A program made the position numbers and the translations under genes. From Rhodobacter capsulatus (GTDB lineage: Bacteria; Pseudomonadota; Alphaproteobacteria; Rhodobacterales; Rhodobacteraceae): DNA of 64,000 nucleotides. Every line of letters begins with the position of its first letter. Within the stretch, counting starts at the first letter, position 1. Positions 9,364 through 19,441 of this stretch are shown piece by piece. The stretch lies in the NCBI RefSeq assembly GCF_005144475.1, contig NZ_SWJZ01000050.1, positions 38,113-102,112 of the forward strand, read 5' to 3'. The notes beneath the pieces are model-generated. The model had not been told where the DNA came from. It saw nothing but the letters and a program-made list of their open reading frames with translations, and did not search any database.

Positions 9364-10629
9364 ATGACCGACGCAACCGCTGACCTTTCCCATGCGCCTC
9401 TGACCACCGCCGACGGCCGCCCGCTCAAGGCGGCGCTGGCCGAATCCCTGGCCGTGCGCCGCCGCCGTGCCTTCCTGCTCGTTGCGCCGCTCTTTCTGTT
9501 CATCCTGATCAGCTTCATCGTGCCGATCGGACAGATGCTGTTCAAATCCGTCTACAATGACGGCTTTTCCGCCAATGTCCCCGCGCTGAGCGCCTGGTTC
9601 GACGCCCATCCGCCCGGCAGCGCCATCGACGAGACCGCCTATGCCGCGCTGCAGGCCGATCTGGTCGAGATGAAGCGCACCAAGACCGCGGGCGTCGCGG
9701 GCACCCGGATCAATTACGACGTCGCCGGGACGCGCTCGCTCTTCACCGCGGGGGCGCGCGGCGCCGACAAGATGAAGCCGCCCTACAAGGAGGCCTTCCT
9801 CAAGCTGGACAAGAAATGGGCCGATCCGAATGTCTGGCGCGCGATGCGCTCGGCCGCCTCGCCCTTCACGATGGATTTCTATCTGGCCGCGAACGATCTC
9901 AAGCGCGACGAGGCGGGCGCGATCGTCGCGGTCCCCGAGGGGCAGGCGGTCTACAAGAAGCTGATGCTGCGCACGCTGACGCTGTCTTTGGAAATCACCG
10001 CGATCTGCCTTTTGATCGGCTTTCCGATCGCCCATCTGCTGGCCACCCTGCCGATGCGCAAGGCGATGCTGTTGATGATCTTCGTGCTCTTGCCGTTCTG
10101 GACCTCGCTTCTGGTGCGCACGACCGCCTGGATGGTGCTGTTGCAGCAACAGGGCGTGCTGAACGATCTGCTGGTCTGGCTGGGCGTGATCGATGACAAG
10201 GGCCGCATCCAGATGATCTACAACGAGATGGGGACGATCATCGCGATGACCCATATCCTGTTGCCCTTCACCATCCTGCCGCTTTATTCGGTGATGAAGA
10301 CGATCCCGCCCAGCTATGTCCGCGCCGCCCGGTCGCTGGGGGCGACCTCGTGGACCGCCTTCCGCCGGGTCTATCTGCCGCAGACGCTGCCGGGCGTGGG
10401 GGCAGGGGGGCTTTTGGTCTTCATCCTGGCGATGGGCTATTACATCACCCCGGCGCTGGTCGGCGGGGCGGACGGTCAGATGATCTCGAACCTGATCGCC
10501 TTCCACATGCAGAAATCGCTGAACTGGTCGCTGGCCGCCGCCTTGGCCGCGCAGCTGCTGATCGTCGTGCTGATCTTCTTCTGGATCTACGACCGCATCG
10601 TCGGCATCGACAAGATGAAGCTCGGCTGA
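9364..10629 (+). CDS. potB: ABC transporter permease, polyamine type (first)
   Basis: A 421-residue inner-membrane permease. TM1 (residues about 37-58) is followed by an unusually large periplasmic insert of about 130 residues, then five further TM helices with the BPD_transp EAA loop (VRAARSLGATSWTAFRRVYLP) that contacts the ATPase. It pairs with the permease encoded 12 bp downstream. The long insert sets it apart from E. coli PotB/PotH, which are about 280-320 residues; alphaproteobacterial relatives often carry it. Confidence 0.88.
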   Translation: MTDATADLSHAPLTTADGRPLKAALAESLAVRRRRAFLLVAPLFLFILISFIVPIGQMLFKSVYNDGFSANVPALSAWFDAHPPGSAIDETAYAALQADLVEMKRTKTAGVAGTRINYDVAGTRSLFTAGARGADKMKPPYKEAFLKLDKKWADPNVWRAMRSAASPFTMDFYLAANDLKRDEAGAIVAVPEGQAVYKKLMLRTLTLSLEITAICLLIGFPIAHLLATLPMRKAMLLMIFVLLPFWTSLLVRTTAWMVLLQQQGVLNDLLVWLGVIDDKGRIQMIYNEMGTIIAMTHILLPFTILPLYSVMKTIPPSYVRAARSLGATSWTAFRRVYLPQTLPGVGAGGLLVFILAMGYYITPALVGGADGQMISNLIAFHMQKSLNWSLAAALAAQLLIVVLIFFWIYDRIVGIDKMKLG

Positions 10630-10641
10630 GAGGACGCACCC

Positions 10642-11595
10642 ATGGCCCTTCCCGTCTACGCAAGCCCGCTCGAAAAGCTGTGGCACTACACCTATCTGGT
10701 GCTTTGCGCGCTGATCCTTCTGTTCCTGATCGCGCCGATCATCATCGTGATCCCGCTGTCGTTCAACGCCGAGCCCTATTTCACCTTCACCGAGAAGATG
10801 ATGACGCTCGACCCCGCGGGCTATTCGCTGCGCTGGTATGACAGCCTGATCACCTTCGGGATGCAGAACCCCGAGGCGCCGCGCGACATGGCCTTCTGGT
10901 GGGATTTCTGGCAGAATGCGACCTGGGTGCAGGTGACGAAACATTCGGTGATCATCGGGGTGTTCGCCACGCTGATCTCGGCCGGGCTTGGCACCATCGC
11001 GGCGCTGGGCCTGACGCGGCCCGAAATGCCCTGGCGCAAGCAGATCACCGCCGTCCTGATCTCGCCGATGATCGTGCCGATAATCATCTCGGCCACCGGC
11101 ATGTTCTTCTTCTACTCCGGGCAATGGGTGCCGGGGATCGATGCGCAGGGCCGGTTCGAATGGGGCCGTCTGGCGGGCACCTATCCGGGCATCATCCTCG
11201 CCCATGCGGCGCTGGGCATTCCCTTCGTGATCATCACGGTGACGGCGACGCTCTCGGGCTTCGATCAGTCGCTGGTGCGGGCGGCGGCCTCGCTGGGCGC
11301 CAATCCGCGCACGGCCTTCTTTCGGGTGCAGATGCCGCTGATCATGCCGGGCGTGGTTTCGGGCGGGCTTTTCGCCTTCGTCACCTCGTTCGACGAGGTG
11401 GTGGCGGTGCTCTTCATCGCGGCGAACGATCAGCAGACGATCCCGCGGCAGATGTGGAACGGCATCCGCGAACAGATCAGCCCGGCGATCCTGGCGGTGG
11501 CGACGCTGCTGGTGATCATCTCGGTGGCGCTTCTGACGGTGGTGGAACTGCTGCGCCGCCGCTCGGAACGGCTGCGCGGCGTGAGCCCGGCCTGA
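10642..11595 (+). CDS. potC: ABC transporter permease, polyamine type (second)
   Basis: 317 residues with six predicted TM helices and the EAA loop VRAAASLGANPRTAFFRVQ. It forms the heterodimeric membrane channel with the preceding permease. It begins 12 bp after the previous stop and ends 30 bp before a strong intrinsic terminator, so it is the last gene of the operon. The extracellular segment after TM1 is longer than in E. coli PotC. Confidence 0.88.
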   Translation: MALPVYASPLEKLWHYTYLVLCALILLFLIAPIIIVIPLSFNAEPYFTFTEKMMTLDPAGYSLRWYDSLITFGMQNPEAPRDMAFWWDFWQNATWVQVTKHSVIIGVFATLISAGLGTIAALGLTRPEMPWRKQITAVLISPMIVPIIISATGMFFFYSGQWVPGIDAQGRFEWGRLAGTYPGIILAHAALGIPFVIITVTATLSGFDQSLVRAAASLGANPRTAFFRVQMPLIMPGVVSGGLFAFVTSFDEVVAVLFIAANDQQTIPRQMWNGIREQISPAILAVATLLVIISVALLTVVELLRRRSERLRGVSPA

Positions 11596-11625
11596 CACGG
11601 CCTGCCAGATCCGAACCGCAGAAAA

Positions 11626-11650
11626 GGGGGGCTGTCTGCCCCCCTCTTTT
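11626..11650 (+). terminator. Intrinsic terminator of the transporter operon
   Basis: A GGGGGGC/GCCCCCC stem with a 5-nt loop, preceded by AAAA and followed by TCTTTT. It could also stop transcripts coming from the opposite strand. Confidence 0.85.
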
Positions 11651-11665
11651 GCTGCGCAAAATTCA

Positions 11666-11786
11666 CCCCCCGAGGATATTTGCGCCAAGGTGAAACCAGA
11701 AGGGCAAGGGGCCGCGCCTCCCCTTTCACCTTGGTGCAAATATCCCGGGGGGAGTCCCGCAGGGACGGGGGGCAGCGCCCCCCCCT
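11666..11786. repeat. REP-like palindromic elements, copies B and C, head-to-head
   Basis: Copy B (11666-11696) carries CCCCCCGAGGATATTT and GCGCCAAGGTGAAA. Copy C (11721-11786) carries the reverse complement of the same blocks, CTTTCACCTTGGTGCAAAT and CCCGGGGGGAG, plus the hairpin GGGGGGCAGCGCCCCCC. Together they form a large inverted pair between the converging transporter operon and the AEC gene. Copy A sits near carA. Confidence 0.75.
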
Positions 11787-11800
11787 TGGTTTGCGGCGGC

Positions 11801-12751
11801 TTACGGCAGGATCGCGAGCCAGACCCAGATCGACAGGATCGAGAGCGCGGTGGCAATCAGCACGCTTGAGGCCGCCACCCGCTGCGCCGTGCCGTAAAGG
11901 TTGGCGAACAGATAGGCGTTGACGCCCGGCGCCATCGCCGCCGTCAGCACCGCCGAGCGCAGGCCCGCCGTCGGCACGTCGAAGACGAAATGCGCGAGGC
12001 TGTAGGCGATGCCCGGATGAACGATCAGCGAAAGCCCCGTGACCATGGCGATGGCGCGGCCGTCGCCCTCGGGGCGGTAGCGCAGCAGCACCCCGCCCAG
12101 ACCGAAGAGCGCCGCGGGCAGCGCGGCCTTGGCGATCATGTCCATCGCCGCCATCAGGGGCCCGGGCACCGGCTGACCGCTCAGCGCCGAAAAGGCCTGC
12201 AGCGCGAAGCCGCAAAGGATCCCGATCACCAGCGGCGTGCGCAGGATGCCCGTCAGCGCGTTCCACCCCACGCGCGAGAGCCCCGCGCCGGTGCCGTGGC
12301 TGCGCACCCATTCCATCGCCACGATGCCCACCGTGTAGAAGAAGGGCGAGTGAAACGAGATGATCGCGAAATTGCCCGCCAGCGCGTCGGGGCCATAGGC
12401 GCGTTCGGTGATCGGCACGCCCAGAAGCAGCGAATTCGAAAACATCGCCGCAAAGCCGATCGCCACCGCATCGGGGCCGGTGCGGCCCAGCCAGAGCCGC
12501 GCCGCAAGGCTGCCGATCGCAAAGCAGGCCAGCGCGCCCGTGTAGAACGAGATCATCGGCCCGGGGTCGTAGCTGGCGGAGAGATCGAGCGTCGCGATCG
12601 AGCGCGCCAACAGCACCGGCACGGCGAAATTCTGTGCGAAGCGCATCAGCCCCTCGACCGCGGCGGCGTTGAAAAGCCCTTTCCACGCAACCACATAGCC
12701 AAAGCCGATCACCAGAAAGACCGGCAGGATGACGTCGATCAGCGTGCTCAT
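11801..12751 (-). CDS. AEC-family (auxin efflux carrier-like) transporter
   Basis: A 316-residue hydrophobic protein with about ten TM segments, starting MSTLIDVILPVFLVIGFGYV, and the family's broken central helix region (FSNSLLLGVPI, residues about 105-115). Bacterial members are malonate or other organic-acid permeases; the substrate here is unknown. Its ATG overlaps the stop of the upstream hydrolase gene (ATGA), so it is translationally coupled and last in a seven-gene minus-strand block. Confidence 0.88.
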   Translation of the reverse strand: MSTLIDVILPVFLVIGFGYVVAWKGLFNAAAVEGLMRFAQNFAVPVLLARSIATLDLSASYDPGPMISFYTGALACFAIGSLAARLWLGRTGPDAVAIGFAAMFSNSLLLGVPITERAYGPDALAGNFAIISFHSPFFYTVGIVAMEWVRSHGTGAGLSRVGWNALTGILRTPLVIGILCGFALQAFSALSGQPVPGPLMAAMDMIAKAALPAALFGLGGVLLRYRPEGDGRAIAMVTGLSLIVHPGIAYSLAHFVFDVPTAGLRSAVLTAAMAPGVNAYLFANLYGTAQRVAASSVLIATALSILSIWVWLAILP

Positions 12752-13551
12752 GCGGCGGGAAGGTCCAGCACCATCCCGTCATAGGCGGCGCGGACATGGG
12801 CGGGGGTCTCGCGCTCCACATCCGAATGATCAAGGTCGATATGCATGTTGGTCAGCACCGCTTCCCTTGGCGCCGCCCGGGCGATCCAGTCGAGCGACAG
12901 CGCCAGATGCGCGTGGCTCGGATGCGGCTTGCGGCGCAGCGCATCGAGTACCCAGATGTCGAGGCCCTGCAGCACCGGCCAGGCCGCCTCGGGGATGGCC
13001 GAGACATCGGGCAGATAAGCCAGCCCGCCGATGCGAAAGCCCAGCGCCGGGATATTGCCATGCGCGACGCGGAAGGGGGTCAGCCGCACCGGCCCGCCCG
13101 CCCCCGTCACGCTGAAGGGGCCGTCGATCGTCTGCAGATCGCAAATCGGCGGATAATCGCTGCCCGCGGGCTGCACGAACGCATAGCCGAAGCGGTTGAT
13201 CAGCGCCTCGGTCGTCGGTGCATCGGCCCAGACCGGCAGCCGCGCATGCATGTTGAAGGTGATCTGCCGGATGTCATCGAGCCCGTGCATGTGATCGGCA
13301 TGCGGATGGGTGAAGGCCACGGCATCCAGCGTCGCCACCTCGGCGCGCAGCAGTTGCTCGCGCAGGTCGGGCGAGGTGTCGATGAGGACGCGGGTGATGC
13401 CCGCGGCACCGATCCGCTCGATCAGCATCGAGCAGCGGGTGCGGCGGTTTTTCGGGTTCGCCGGATCGCATTCGCCCCAATGGCCGCCGATGCGCGGCAC
13501 GCCGCCCGAGGAGCCGCAGCCAAGGATGGTGAAGCGCAGCCGGTCAGCCAT
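12748..13551 (-). CDS. PhnP-like metallo-beta-lactamase-fold hydrolase
   Basis: A 267-residue MBL-fold protein. It begins FTILGCGSSGGVPRIGG, has the metal motif THPHADHMHGL, a further His in VAHGN and LDALRRKPHPSHAHL near the end, like PhnP-type phosphodiesterases. No phn genes are near, so cyclic-phosphate hydrolysis is only a family guess. It sits directly behind tatD with an 8-bp overlap. The tatD-MBL pair is common downstream of holB in Rhodobacteraceae. Confidence 0.88.
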   Translation of the reverse strand: MADRLRFTILGCGSSGGVPRIGGHWGECDPANPKNRRTRCSMLIERIGAAGITRVLIDTSPDLREQLLRAEVATLDAVAFTHPHADHMHGLDDIRQITFNMHARLPVWADAPTTEALINRFGYAFVQPAGSDYPPICDLQTIDGPFSVTGAGGPVRLTPFRVAHGNIPALGFRIGGLAYLPDVSAIPEAAWPVLQGLDIWVLDALRRKPHPSHAHLALSLDWIARAAPREAVLTNMHIDLDHSDVERETPAHVRAAYDGMVLDLPAA

Positions 13552-14341
13552 GGCGGGCCTTTGCGAAAAGACGGTCGAAATTCGCGGTCGTGGCGGCGGC
13601 GAAATCGGGCAGGCTCAGCCCGAAGACCTCGGCGCCGATCCTCGCGGTATGGGCGGTATAGGCGGGCTCGTTGCGGCGGCCCCGGAAGGGCGGCGGGGCA
13701 AGATAGGGCGCGTCGGTTTCCAAGAGGATCCGGTCCAAGGGCGCGGTCTTGAAGATGTCGCGGATCTCTTGCGATTTCGGGAAGGTGGCGACGCCGGACA
13801 TGGAAAGATAGCAGCCGAGTTCGAGCGTCACCCGCGCCAGCTCCGGCCCGGAGGAAAAGCAATGCATCACGCAGCCAAAAGGCTGGCGCGCCATCGCCTC
13901 GGTCAGGATCGCGGCCATGTCGTCATCGGCGGCGCGGGAATGGATGATCAGCGGCAGGCCGGTTTCCTGCGCCGCCTCGATATGCAGCCGCAGCGAAACC
14001 TTTTGAATTTCAGCGCTTTCGGCGGTGTAGTGATAGTCGAGCCCGGTCTCGCCGATCCCCACAAATTTCGGATGCGCGGCAAGCGCGACCAGCTCCTCGA
14101 GCGTGGCGAGGGGTTCCTCGGCGGCGCTCATCGGATGGGTGCCCGCGGCCCAGAACACGCCCTCATGCGCCTCGGCAATCGCGCGCACCTGCGGCACGCT
14201 GCGCAGGCGGGTACAGATCGTCACCATCCGCGTCACCCCGGCGGCACGGGCGCGGGCGACGACCTCGGGCAGTTCCTCGGCAAAGTCGGGGAAATCGAGG
14301 TGACAATGGCTGTCGACAAGAAGCGGAAGCGGCGCGGTCAA
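13544..14341 (-). CDS. tatD: TatD-family metal-dependent deoxyribonuclease
   Basis: 265 residues in a TIM-barrel amidohydrolase fold. Metal ligands lie in VDSHCHLDF, the Glu in GIGETGLDYHY, His in IIHSR and MHCFS, and the final Asp in LLETDAPYLAP. The family has 3'-5' DNase activity on single-stranded or damaged DNA. The open frame extends 50 codons further, but those residues overlap holB and look random. TTG 14341, placed 6 nt after AGGAG, gives the normal family N-terminus MTAPLPLLVDSHCH. Confidence 0.9.
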   Translation of the reverse strand: MTAPLPLLVDSHCHLDFPDFAEELPEVVARARAAGVTRMVTICTRLRSVPQVRAIAEAHEGVFWAAGTHPMSAAEEPLATLEELVALAAHPKFVGIGETGLDYHYTAESAEIQKVSLRLHIEAAQETGLPLIIHSRAADDDMAAILTEAMARQPFGCVMHCFSSGPELARVTLELGCYLSMSGVATFPKSQEIRDIFKTAPLDRILLETDAPYLAPPPFRGRRNEPAYTAHTARIGAEVFGLSLPDFAAATTANFDRLFAKARHG

Positions 14342-14357
14342 GGGACTCTCCTGCCGC

Positions 14358-15463
<1,106 letters not shown>

Positions 15464-15467
<4 letters not shown>

Positions 15468-16084
15468 GCGCGGGCCCGAAGCGCGGCAAGGGTAAGGGCC
15501 AGAACCTCGGCGGCGACGGCACCGGGCGCATGATCGCCTTCGATCACCTTGAAACGGCTGGAAAATTCCTGCGCAAGGGTCAGAAAACCGTCGCGCATCC
15601 GGGCCTGCATCGCCAGCCCCATATCCTCGAAACGTTCCTCATGGCCGCGCCGCCCCTTGGCGCGGGCAAGGCCCACTTCGGGATCGATGTCGATCAGGAA
15701 GGTCAGGTCCGGCTCGCGCCCGATCATCAGCCGGTGCAGATCATCGACGAGCCCGCGCAGATCGCCGCGCGACAGCCCCTGATACATCCGCGTGCTGTCG
15801 GCGAAACGGTCGCAAATGACCACCTTGCCCGCAGCCAGCGCCGGGGTGATCGTGCGTTCCAGATGGTCGCGCCGCGCCGCGGTAAAGAGCAGGATCTCGG
15901 TCTTCGCCGACCACCGGTCGGGATCGCCCTGCAGCACGAGGGCGCGGATTTCCTCGGCCCCCGGGCTGCCGCCCGGCTCGCGTGTGCAAAGGACATCGCG
16001 GCCAAGCCCGGTCAGCGCCTCGGCCAAAAGCCGCGCCTGGGTGGATTTGCCCGAGCCGTCGATGCCCTCGAAGGTGATGAACAT
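15464..16084 (-). CDS. tmk: Thymidylate kinase
   Basis: 206 residues. It phosphorylates dTMP to dTDP. P-loop FEGIDGSGKSTQ, DR motif CDRFADST, TREPGG substrate segment and LID region RAKGRRGHEERFE are all present. The gene starts 4 nt after the carboxypeptidase stop and overlaps holB, placing it in the middle of the operon. Confidence 0.96.
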
Positions 16085-16088
16085 CGGC

Positions 16089-17249
16089 TCAGCCGGCCAC
16101 CATCTGGCGGGTCTGCGTCAACAACCGGCTGGCCGCCGCGGCGAAGCGGACGAAGAAACCGCCCTCGGCCACGTCGGCTTCCGCCACCAGCGGCACCGTG
16201 CGCAGGCCCAGCCCCGGCACGGTGATTTCCAGCCGCCCAAGCTCGGTCCCCGCCGTCACCGGCGCGGTGACCGGGCCGTCAAAGACCGCCTCGGCCTTCA
16301 CCCCCTCGGCCGCGCCCGCCGGGATCAGCATCGCGACATCGGCCGCAGGGACCAGCCCGACGCGGTCGTCGGTGCCCAGCCAGACCGGCGCCTCGGCCAG
16401 CCGCGTGCCCTTTTGCGCCACCGTCTTCATCACGAATTGCCGAAACGCCCAGTTCGCCACCGCTTCGGCTTCGGACGCCCGGTCGGCCTCCGACGCCAGC
16501 CCCGAGATCACGAAGACGATGCGCCGATCGCCCATCACCGCCGAGCCGACAAGGCCATAGCCCGCCTCTTCGGTGTGGCCGGTCTTCAGCCCGTCGGCAT
16601 GCCAGTCGGCGGCGGCGATCTTCAACAGCGGGTTGCGGTTGTGGGCATTGGCCGGGGCGCGGTTCTTGTAGTTGAACTGGGTTTCCGAAAACAGCGGGTA
16701 ATATTGCGGGAATTGCGTGATCAGCCGCACCGCCAGAATGCCCAGATCATGCATCGACATGCGCTGATCGGGATGCGGCCAGCCCGAAGCATTGGCAAAG
16801 GTCGAGCGCGTCATGCCCAGCATCTTCGCCCGTTCGGTCATCGCCGCGGCAAAGGCGCCTTCCGAGCCCGCCAGCCCCTCGGCCACGACGACGCAGGCGT
16901 CATTGCCCGAATTGATCACCACGCCCTGCATCAGCTCGCGCACGCTCGGCCGGTCCATCTCGTTGAGGAACATCGTCGAGCCGCCCATCTGCTTGGCCTT
17001 GGTCGAGACGGCAAAGGTGGTGTCCAGCGTCACCCGCCCCTCGGACAGCGCCTCGAACAGCATGTTCAGCGTCATCAGCTTCGACATCGAGGCGGGCGGC
17101 ACCGCGATACCGGCGTCCTTCTCCAAAAGCACCGTCTGTGTCGTCAGATCATAGACCCAGGCGGTGCGGGCGCGGGTGTCGAAGGCCGCGGCGGGCAGGG
17201 CGGTCAGCGCCGCAAGCGCGGCAAGGGCAAGCAGTCGAAGGGGCGACAT
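16089..17249 (-). CDS. D-alanyl-D-alanine carboxypeptidase (PBP5/6 type)
   Basis: A 386-residue precursor that removes the terminal D-Ala of peptidoglycan stem pentapeptides in the periplasm. Signal peptide MSPLRLLALAALAALTALPA; S-x-x-K nucleophile in ASMSKLMTL; SxN in VINSGNDAC; KTG in DGLKTGHTEEAGYG; C-terminal PBP5-type beta domain and amphipathic membrane anchor. ATG 17249 is chosen because the signal peptide starts there and AAGGA lies about 10 nt upstream. The SPOR lipoprotein upstream suggests a joint role in cell-wall remodelling. Confidence 0.93.
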   Translation of the reverse strand: MSPLRLLALAALAALTALPAAAFDTRARTAWVYDLTTQTVLLEKDAGIAVPPASMSKLMTLNMLFEALSEGRVTLDTTFAVSTKAKQMGGSTMFLNEMDRPSVRELMQGVVINSGNDACVVVAEGLAGSEGAFAAAMTERAKMLGMTRSTFANASGWPHPDQRMSMHDLGILAVRLITQFPQYYPLFSETQFNYKNRAPANAHNRNPLLKIAAADWHADGLKTGHTEEAGYGLVGSAVMGDRRIVFVISGLASEADRASEAEAVANWAFRQFVMKTVAQKGTRLAEAPVWLGTDDRVGLVPAADVAMLIPAGAAEGVKAEAVFDGPVTAPVTAGTELGRLEITVPGLGLRTVPLVAEADVAEGGFFVRFAAAASRLLTQTRQMVAG

Positions 17250-17262
17250 GGCGGTTGCGTCC

Positions 17263-18162
17263 TTATCTTGAGACGGCATAGGCGTCGGGGAAGCCGAGGC
17301 CCTTGATCTTGGCAAGCAGCGCGGCCTTGTCGGCGGCCGATCCGGTCGTTCCGGCGACCACGCGCCAGAAGGTCTTGCCCTTGGCGGTCTCGGTGCGGAT
17401 CGTGCTGGCGATGCCCGATTTCTTCAGCTGGTCGGCGGCGCGTTTGGCATTCGCCTCCTGCGAGAAGATGCCGATCTGCACGAAGCCCTTGCCCGCCGCG
17501 GCGGGCTTGGCCGGGGTTGCGGCGGGTTTTTGCGGCGCGGGCGCGGTCGCGGCGATGGCAGCGCCTGCCGCGGCGGCGATCTCGGCACCCGGTTTGCCCG
17601 CGCCCTTCGGCGGCGTGGCCGCGGGTTTCGCGCCCGGTCGCGGCGGCGCGCTGGCCAGCGGCGTCGCGGCGATATCCTCGGCCGGGGGCAGGGCGTCCTT
17701 GACCGGGGCGGCGGTGGCGGCCGGATCGGCCTGTTCCTCGCGACGCAGCGCCACGACCGAGAGCTTCGTCGGCGCCCCCGCCAGCATGTCCAGCGCCGCG
17801 GCGGCATCCGAGGAGACCTGCAGCTTCGGCCCCGGGTTTTCGCGCTCGCGGCGGAACAGCGCGCCGATGACGAACTTGCCATTGGCCGGGTTGCGGATGA
17901 TCACCCGTTCGGGGTCTTTCACCGTCGGATGCGCAACCCAGACCCCGCCAAGCGAGGGACGCCCGTCCCAAAGCCCCGCATCATTGGCGGAAAACACCTC
18001 GGGGGCTTCGACATCGCGCTCGACGATGCGGGCCGAGGTGGCGGCGGGTGTCGCGCCGTCTTTCGGGGCTTCGGCCGGGTCGGCGCCGTCCCCCGTCAAT
18101 TGGCATCCTGCCATCGTCAGCGCCGCTCCCAGCGCCAAGACCCACCGCATCGATCCTGTCAT
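17263..18162 (-). CDS. SPOR-domain lipoprotein
   Basis: 299 residues. A lipoprotein-type signal peptide (MRWVLALGAALTMAGC) implies anchoring to a membrane facing the periplasm. The middle is low-complexity Ala/Pro-rich, and the last 75 residues form an SPOR domain (FVQIGIFSQEANAKRAADQL), which binds denuded septal glycan. The upstream open frame is longer but ATG 18162 fits the signal peptide. It precedes the carboxypeptidase gene by 13 bp. RlpA-like activity is not evident, because no double-psi barrel motif is seen. Confidence 0.85.
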   Translation of the reverse strand: MTGSMRWVLALGAALTMAGCQLTGDGADPAEAPKDGATPAATSARIVERDVEAPEVFSANDAGLWDGRPSLGGVWVAHPTVKDPERVIIRNPANGKFVIGALFRRERENPGPKLQVSSDAAAALDMLAGAPTKLSVVALRREEQADPAATAAPVKDALPPAEDIAATPLASAPPRPGAKPAATPPKGAGKPGAEIAAAAGAAIAATAPAPQKPAATPAKPAAAGKGFVQIGIFSQEANAKRAADQLKKSGIASTIRTETAKGKTFWRVVAGTTGSAADKAALLAKIKGLGFPDAYAVSR

Positions 18163-18417
18163 GCCCGTCTGCCCCTGCCCGTTCGTTCCGCCAGTCCCGA
18201 CCGCAGGCCGTCTCGGCCCGTCGTCCGGCCTCGGCCGTTGTTGCCGCAGCCCCTTGGCGGGACCGTCCCAAACCGGGGTCAGGCGCCGCCGCCCCGGCGT
18301 TTCGCACCGACTGTAGCGGGTTCGTCGCGGCAAGAAAAGCGCGTGCGGGCGGCGGCTGCGGATTTCATCGGCCGGATGCTTTCAGAATCGCGTGAGAGCG
18401 GTTAGGGCAGGGGCGAA

Positions 18418-18507
18418 GGAAGTGTGGCCGAGTGGTTTAAGGCTCTGGTCTTGAAAACCAGCGAGGGGGAGACCCCTCCGTGGGTTCGAATCCCACCGCT
18501 TCCGCCA
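18418..18507 (+). tRNA. tRNA-Ser(TGA)
   Basis: 90 nt with acceptor GGAAGTG/CGCTTCC, encoded CCA, anticodon loop CTTGAAA (TGA), a long variable arm GCGAGGGGGAGACCCCTC and T-loop GTTCGAATC. An integrase remnant starts 230 bp downstream, so the 3' half is the likely attachment site of a past integrative element. Confidence 0.97.
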
Positions 18508-18571
18508 ATTCCTAGTGTTTCAATATAATCATTAAGAATCAAAGGCATAGGCCGATCCGCCTTGGCGTTCC

Positions 18572-18602
18572 CACACATGTTTTCCACACATGTTTTCCAC
18601 AC
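18572..18602. repeat. Short tandem repeat behind tRNA-Ser
   Basis: Two exact 13-nt units CACACATGTTTTC followed by a partial third (CACACA). They lie in the non-coding stretch between the tRNA and the integrase remnant. There are too few units for a CRISPR. They may be a recombination-directionality or arm-type site of the lost element. Confidence 0.6.
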
Positions 18603-18735
18603 AGGCGATCTGCAGATGCGACTTGGTTTGAACGTCGAATCGGCGCTGGCGTACTGGTTTGTAGCGCGCCACGAATTTTTGCAGTGCGTGACACCCGAAT
18701 TTGCAGCAGACGCGTTTACGTGAAACAGCCCATCT

Positions 18736-19356
18736 GTGCCGAAGCTGCTGAGCGATGCCAGGGCGAAGCATTTCGATCTTGGCAAGGGGCCAAAGGGCAA
18801 GGTGGCCGTGGCCCAGTTCGAGCGGGCTTGGGGCCATCTTCTTGAGATCACCGGGGACATTCCCCTCGACCATCTCAGCCGCGACCATGCCAACGAATTC
18901 GTGCAGAGGCTGATCAAAAGGGGGCTCAGTGCTGAAACGGGGAAGCGCTACTTGGCTCAGGTGCGCCCCGTGATCCAAACAGGTCTGCTTGAGTTCGAGA
19001 TGAGCAAGGTCAATCCCTTCGAAAAGCTGACGATTCCCAACCGTGACGAGGGGCCACGCAAGCCCCGAGACACCTTCACAATCGAAGAGTTGATGGCGAT
19101 TCAGGCTGCTTGCCGCGAAAAGGACGACGAACGGCGGTGGCTGATTGCGATGCTCTCGGACACGATGACCCGCTTGGCCGAATTGCAGCAGATCATGAAA
19201 GAGGACGTTCGGCTGAACGATCCGGTCCCCCATGTCAGGCTTCGCGTGACCGAGGTTCGCGGCCTGAAGACGGGACTCTCTGCGAGATCGGTTCCCTTGG
19301 TCGGTGCCGCTCTCTGGGCTGCCCTGCGCGCCATGACGACCGAAGGAAAGTTCCGC
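18736..19356 (+). pseudogene. Tyrosine recombinase (phage/island integrase), truncated
   Basis: About 207 codons with the core-binding domain (GDIPLDHLSRDHANEF, VNPFEKL) and the first part of the catalytic domain, including the first catalytic arginine region MTRLAELQQI and the segment LNDPVPHVRLR typical of Rhodobacteraceae integrases. The conserved H-x-x-R, His/Trp and nucleophilic Tyr are missing, because homology stops where the 29-bp inverted-repeat arm begins. The frame stays open to 19542, but those codons belong to the palindrome and the methyltransferase in another frame. The N-terminal arm-binding region also looks absent. Confidence 0.75.
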
Positions 19357-19440
19357 TTTCCTGAAGGTTTTTCGACGTGGACCGCCACCATCCGGCGGCC
19401 ACCGCAGCGCCGCGGTCCACGTCGAAAAACCTTCAGGAAA
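19357..19440. repeat. 84-bp perfect inverted repeat at a rearrangement breakpoint
   Basis: Two exact 29-bp arms (19357-19385 and 19412-19440) flank a 26-bp spacer. The left arm starts where the integrase loses homology, and the right arm ends two bases before the first ATG of the truncated methyltransferase. It may be a small palindromic mobile element or a fold-back repair scar. Confidence 0.9.
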
Positions 19441-19441
19441 C

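Noticed and set aside
6941..11856. Two minus-strand open frames of 758 and 902 codons across the transporter operon
   Set aside because: Antisense shadows of four clear ABC transporter genes; composition is His/Arg-rich and no start signals fit.
18572..18602. Possible CRISPR start
   Set aside because: Only two full 13-nt units with no spacers and no cas genes.
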